64,000 nt of DNA, taken from the NCBI RefSeq assembly GCF_000002425.4, contig NC_037275.1:12869198-12933197 (forward strand). Direction: 5' to 3'. This DNA is from Physcomitrium patens (lineage: Eukaryota; Streptophyta; Bryopsida; Funariales; Funariaceae). A model generated the notes under the pieces. That model searched no databases and was not told the DNA's origin. It was given only the letters and a program-made list of their open reading frames with translations. A program made the translations under genes and the position numbers. Shown here one piece after another: positions 60,730 through 64,000 of the stretch; the first letter of the stretch is position 1; the number at the start of each line of letters is the position of its first letter.

Positions 60730-61776
60730 ATCATATCATATTATTAGAAGGTGCTCTTAGTCCAATCTTTGTATATATGGATCACAAGAACCTTGAATAT
60801 TTTATGTCAGTACATGTTTTGAATCATCACCTAGTTTGTTGGAGTATGTCTTTGTCAAGATTTGAATTCCAGATCACTTATCGATCAAAAAAATAACAAA
60901 GTTTGTGAGATGAACTCTTTAGAAGATCTTATCTTGCAATAAAGGAAGGAGATGCTGCTTTTGATCAGCAATGGATAATTCTCTTGAAGCAAGAGTATCT
61001 TCATCTTCGAGCAATGAAATCAATACTAACTATTGATTCAACTTTTATTAAGCAAGTTTAGTCAAGTATATCTTTTGATCTACTTATTCATGATATTAAG
61101 AGAAATCCTTCAAAGTCTCATGATACTTTCAAGTTTGAATTCGAGAAGAATCTACTATATTTTGAGGGACGCTTATATGTTCTAGAAGGTGAAACTCGAT
61201 TACGTTTTCTTCAAGCTCATCATGACTTTCCAATAGCACGACATTTTAGGTACAATAAAACTTACGAACTAATATCGTGATACATTTTGTATAATCTCGT
61301 GATATTTGCTCAAGATCAAAAACTCCTTGTCATTGATCTTATAGACTTCTTCAGCCATTATACATGTCAAAACAACCATAGTCTACTATTTCTATAGATT
61401 TCATCACGGATCTTTCAATCTCAGGTTCTTATGACTCTATATTCGTGATAGTAGATCGTTTTAACAAGATGGCACATTTTATATTATGTACAAAATCTAT
61501 CACAGGTGAAGAAATTACTAAGCTCTTTTTTGACAATATCTATCACTATCATGGATTACCCAAGGACATTATATTAGATAGGAGAACTCAATTTGTATCA
61601 AAATTTTGGTGGACTCTTTTCAAGTTTCTAAAAGTGGATATAAAACTATCTTCAACATTCCATCCTCAAAATAATGGACACATAGAGGGTGTTAATCAAG
61701 TTTTGAAGCAATATTTAAGATGTGCCATCGACTACCAACAAGATAATTAGACAACCCTTTTTCCATTGGTAGAGTA
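60730..61776 (+). pseudogene. Palindrome spacer: Ty3 RNase H and integrase fragment
   Basis: The non-repeated spacer reads on the plus strand as RNase H end (60,745-60,896: [20 protein letters not shown], then FEFQITYR), linker, integrase zinc region (about 61,190-61,275) and integrase core (61,445-61,750: MIVDRFNKMAHF, LDRRTQFVSKFWW, GHIEGVNQVLKQYL). Frame breaks and stops occur between parts. It connects without interruption to the integrase tail that starts the right arm (61,777-61,815). Confidence 0.8.
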
Positions 61777-64000
61777 TGCTTATAATAACATGATACATTT
61801 TTTTACAAAACAAACAACTTACTTTCTTAGAATAGATTAAGATGTCATCTAGATAAAAATCAATAAAATCATCTAAAAACTCTCAAAAGACATCATTCAT
61901 TAAATGTTGGAATGCTACTGGTGTATTTATAAGTCCAAAAAGCATGACGTTGTATTCAAAATGTCCATACGTTGTTTGAAACACAATCTTCCATTCATCT
62001 ATTTCTTTGATGTGTACCAGATTGTATGCTCTTCATAGATCTATTTTTGTATAGATCTTAGCTTGATTCAGTTGATCAAAGAGTCTAGATATCAAAAGTA
62101 GCCGTTACCTGTTCTTGATGGTAATTTTGTTGAATCCTCGATAATCAACACACATCTGTAATGATCCATCTTTTTTCTTCACAAATAAAATTGAAGCTCC
62201 TGCTCGAGATTTGGAATGGCATATGAAGTTCTTGGCTAGATTCTCTTCAATATACTCCTTGAATTTAGCTAACTCATTTTGTAATAAACTATAGATTGGT
62301 CCAAATGGTAGTTGTGCTCTTTCTTAGAAAAATCACTTTACAAAATATAAGTGAGTTTTTTAAAACTAACTTTAAAAAGAAGGAATGAAGAAGGTTTTGG
62401 ATGATGTTTTGTCTCAGCAATTTAGGACCTAAATATTACAAAGTCTCTGCCTTGTTAGATTCAGGAGCCTCGACGTATTTCTTAGATGAAGAATTTACTA
62501 AAGGATATATAGCATATCTTTAATAAAGAAAACTAAACCTATTCATGTAGAAGTCATAGATGGTCGTCCATTATCTTCTAGAGATATTACTCACGAAATC
62601 CTTTCTATAGAAGTAATCAATGGTCATAATAGCTTTATAGTATTTAATATCATTAGATCTCTCTCTAATCCAATCATTTTAGGTTTATCGTGGTTAGAAA
62701 ATTACAACCCTCAAATAGATTGGATTTCCCAAATTCTTACTTTCTCTAAAAGTATAACTAATAGTGTTGTTAATCAAGTAGAGAGTCATAAGTCCAGATC
62801 AATTAAACCCGTATTTATAGGTGCAAAAGATTTCTTGCATGCTGCTATGAAAGAATCACCATATATTATTTATGCCACACTTGTTTCTACTAGTAGAAAG
62901 ACTTCAAATGGCATTCGAAGCCAATATCAAGAATTTCAAGATGTATTCAAAAAAAAGAATGTGGATACACTCCCAAAACATCGTCCCTATGATTGCTCAA
63001 TTGACCTTTAAGAAGGAGCACAACCGCCATTCGGACCAATCTATAATTTATCACAAAATGAGTTGACTGAACTCAAGGAGTATATTGAAGAAAATCTAGC
63101 CAAGAATTTCATACGCCATTCTAAATCTCCGGCAAAAGCTCCAATTCTATTTGTGAAGAAAAAAGATGGATCATTGCGGATGTGTGTTGATTATCGAGGA
63201 CTCAACAAGATTACCATCAAGAACAGGTATCCACTACCTTTAATATCTAGACTTCTCGATCAGTTGAATCAAGCTAAGATCTATACAAAAATAGATCTCC
63301 AGGGAGCATACAATCTAGTACGCATCAAAGAAAGAGATGAATGGAAGACTGCATTTCGAACTAGGTATGGACATTTTGAATACAACGTCATGCCTTTTGA
63401 CTTACAAATGTACCAATAACTTTTCAACATCTAATGAATGATGTTTTTCAAGAGTTTTTGGATGATTTTGTAGTCTGTTATCTAGACGACATCTTGATCT
63501 ATTCTAAGAATCCAGAAGAACATGAACTTTATGTTCGTTGTGTGTTACAAAAATTAAGAGATGCAGGACTCTATGCCAAGATAGAAAAGTGTGTATTCCA
63601 CACTACTCAAGTCAATTTCTTAGGTTACATCATTTCAAATGATGGACTTATGATGGATCCTAAGAAAGTTCAAACTATTATAGATTGGAAGATCCCAAAA
63701 ACGGTAAGAGATGTCCAATGCTTTTTGAGATTTGCCAACTACTATCGGATCTTCATCTAAGACTTTTCTCGAGTTGCCACTCCACTTATACGTTTGACTT
63801 GTAAAGACAAACTCCAATGGAATCAAGAAGCGGAAGTTGCTTTTGAATCTTTGAAGACATCGTTTGTTTTTGCACCAATCTTGTATCATGTTGATTTTTT
63901 CAAAGCATTCTTTATGGAAACAGATGCATCAGACTTTGCTCTAGGTGCGGTTTTATCACAAATGGGGACAAATGACAAACTTCATCTAGTAGCCTTCATC
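61777..64000 (-). repeat. Right arm of the giant inverted repeat
   Basis: Reverse complement of 58,506-60,729. It begins with the integrase tail in continuation of the spacer, switches at about 61,815-61,825 to the reversed RT fragment, and from about 62,340 carries the plus-strand copy of element D (protease-type LLDSGAS at about 62,450, linker 62,872-63,066, RT 63,063-63,760 with [12 protein letters not shown], RNase H to the window edge with METDASDFALGAVLSQ). It shares the same frameshift at about 63,415 and the same stop at 63,761 as the left arm. In the last five bases the two arms appear to differ, so the palindrome may stop here or merely contain an indel. Confidence 0.93.

Noticed and set aside
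1-64000. CRISPR arrays, prokaryotic operons, rRNA and tRNA genes
   Set aside because: No regularly spaced repeats, ribosome-binding-site-led gene runs or cloverleaf candidates were seen; the gene structure is plainly eukaryotic.
57066-64000. Possibility that the plus- and minus-strand elements at 57-64 kb are two complete retrotransposons in opposite orientation
   Set aside because: Neither has LTRs here, both share identical disabling mutations, and complementarity continues across element borders, so a copied composite fits better.

Overview
This is a eukaryotic nuclear window from a land plant. It shows spliced genes with GT..AG introns, a PHO1-type SPX/EXS phosphate exporter, an EB1 microtubule plus-end protein, an LRR receptor-like ectodomain of the plant LRR-VIII-1 kind, and thick layers of Ty3/Gypsy LTR retrotransposons plus one LINE. 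Short introns, a very AT-rich repeat fraction and LRR exons of about 72 nt would fit a bryophyte, perhaps a moss. That placement is inference; no marker in the window fixes the species.

Layout. 1-8,400: old decayed minus-strand Ty3 copies (protease/gag/LTR at 1-2,075; RT/protease/gag/LTR at about 5,985-8,400) in otherwise featureless AT-rich DNA. 8,400-13,290: AT-rich, microsatellites and poly-T tracts, no recognised gene. 13,293-18,514: an LRR receptor-kinase-like locus with a signal peptide, about 12 LRR exons and a transmembrane exon, but two reading-frame breaks and no kinase domain. 20,461-25,397: a complete 12-exon PHO1 homologue. 25,400-47,490: a nest of Ty3 elements. Element A (plus strand, decayed) abuts element B (minus strand, chromodomain type, LTRs near 29,705-30,245 and 45,808-46,361). 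B is interrupted by a full-length element G of a different Ty3 lineage (31,237-39,621, 1,199-bp LTRs) and by a solo LTR of a related family (42,670-44,579). A plus-strand 3' end of a B-type element (C) follows. 48,540-51,452: minus-strand LINE with endonuclease and RT domains, frame-broken. 51,460-56,860: a GC-richer island holding the three-exon EB1 gene on the minus strand (54,611-55,952). 57,066-64,000: B-family fragments arranged as a very large, nearly perfect palindrome (arms at least about 2.2 kb, spacer about 1.05 kb) running to the window edge.

The host genes are unrelated to each other (phosphate export, microtubule dynamics, a broken surface receptor) and form no operon or cluster. 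Most of the window is transposon biology: nesting, ectopic exchange, transition-type decay and inverted duplication. I did not find a convincing new defence or biosynthetic system. The strongest unusual structures are the palindrome at the right edge, the receptor locus that lost its kinase, and the patchwork identity of element G's two LTRs. Exon borders were chosen by eye from GT/AG sites, phase and family similarity, so individual borders may be off by a few bases.
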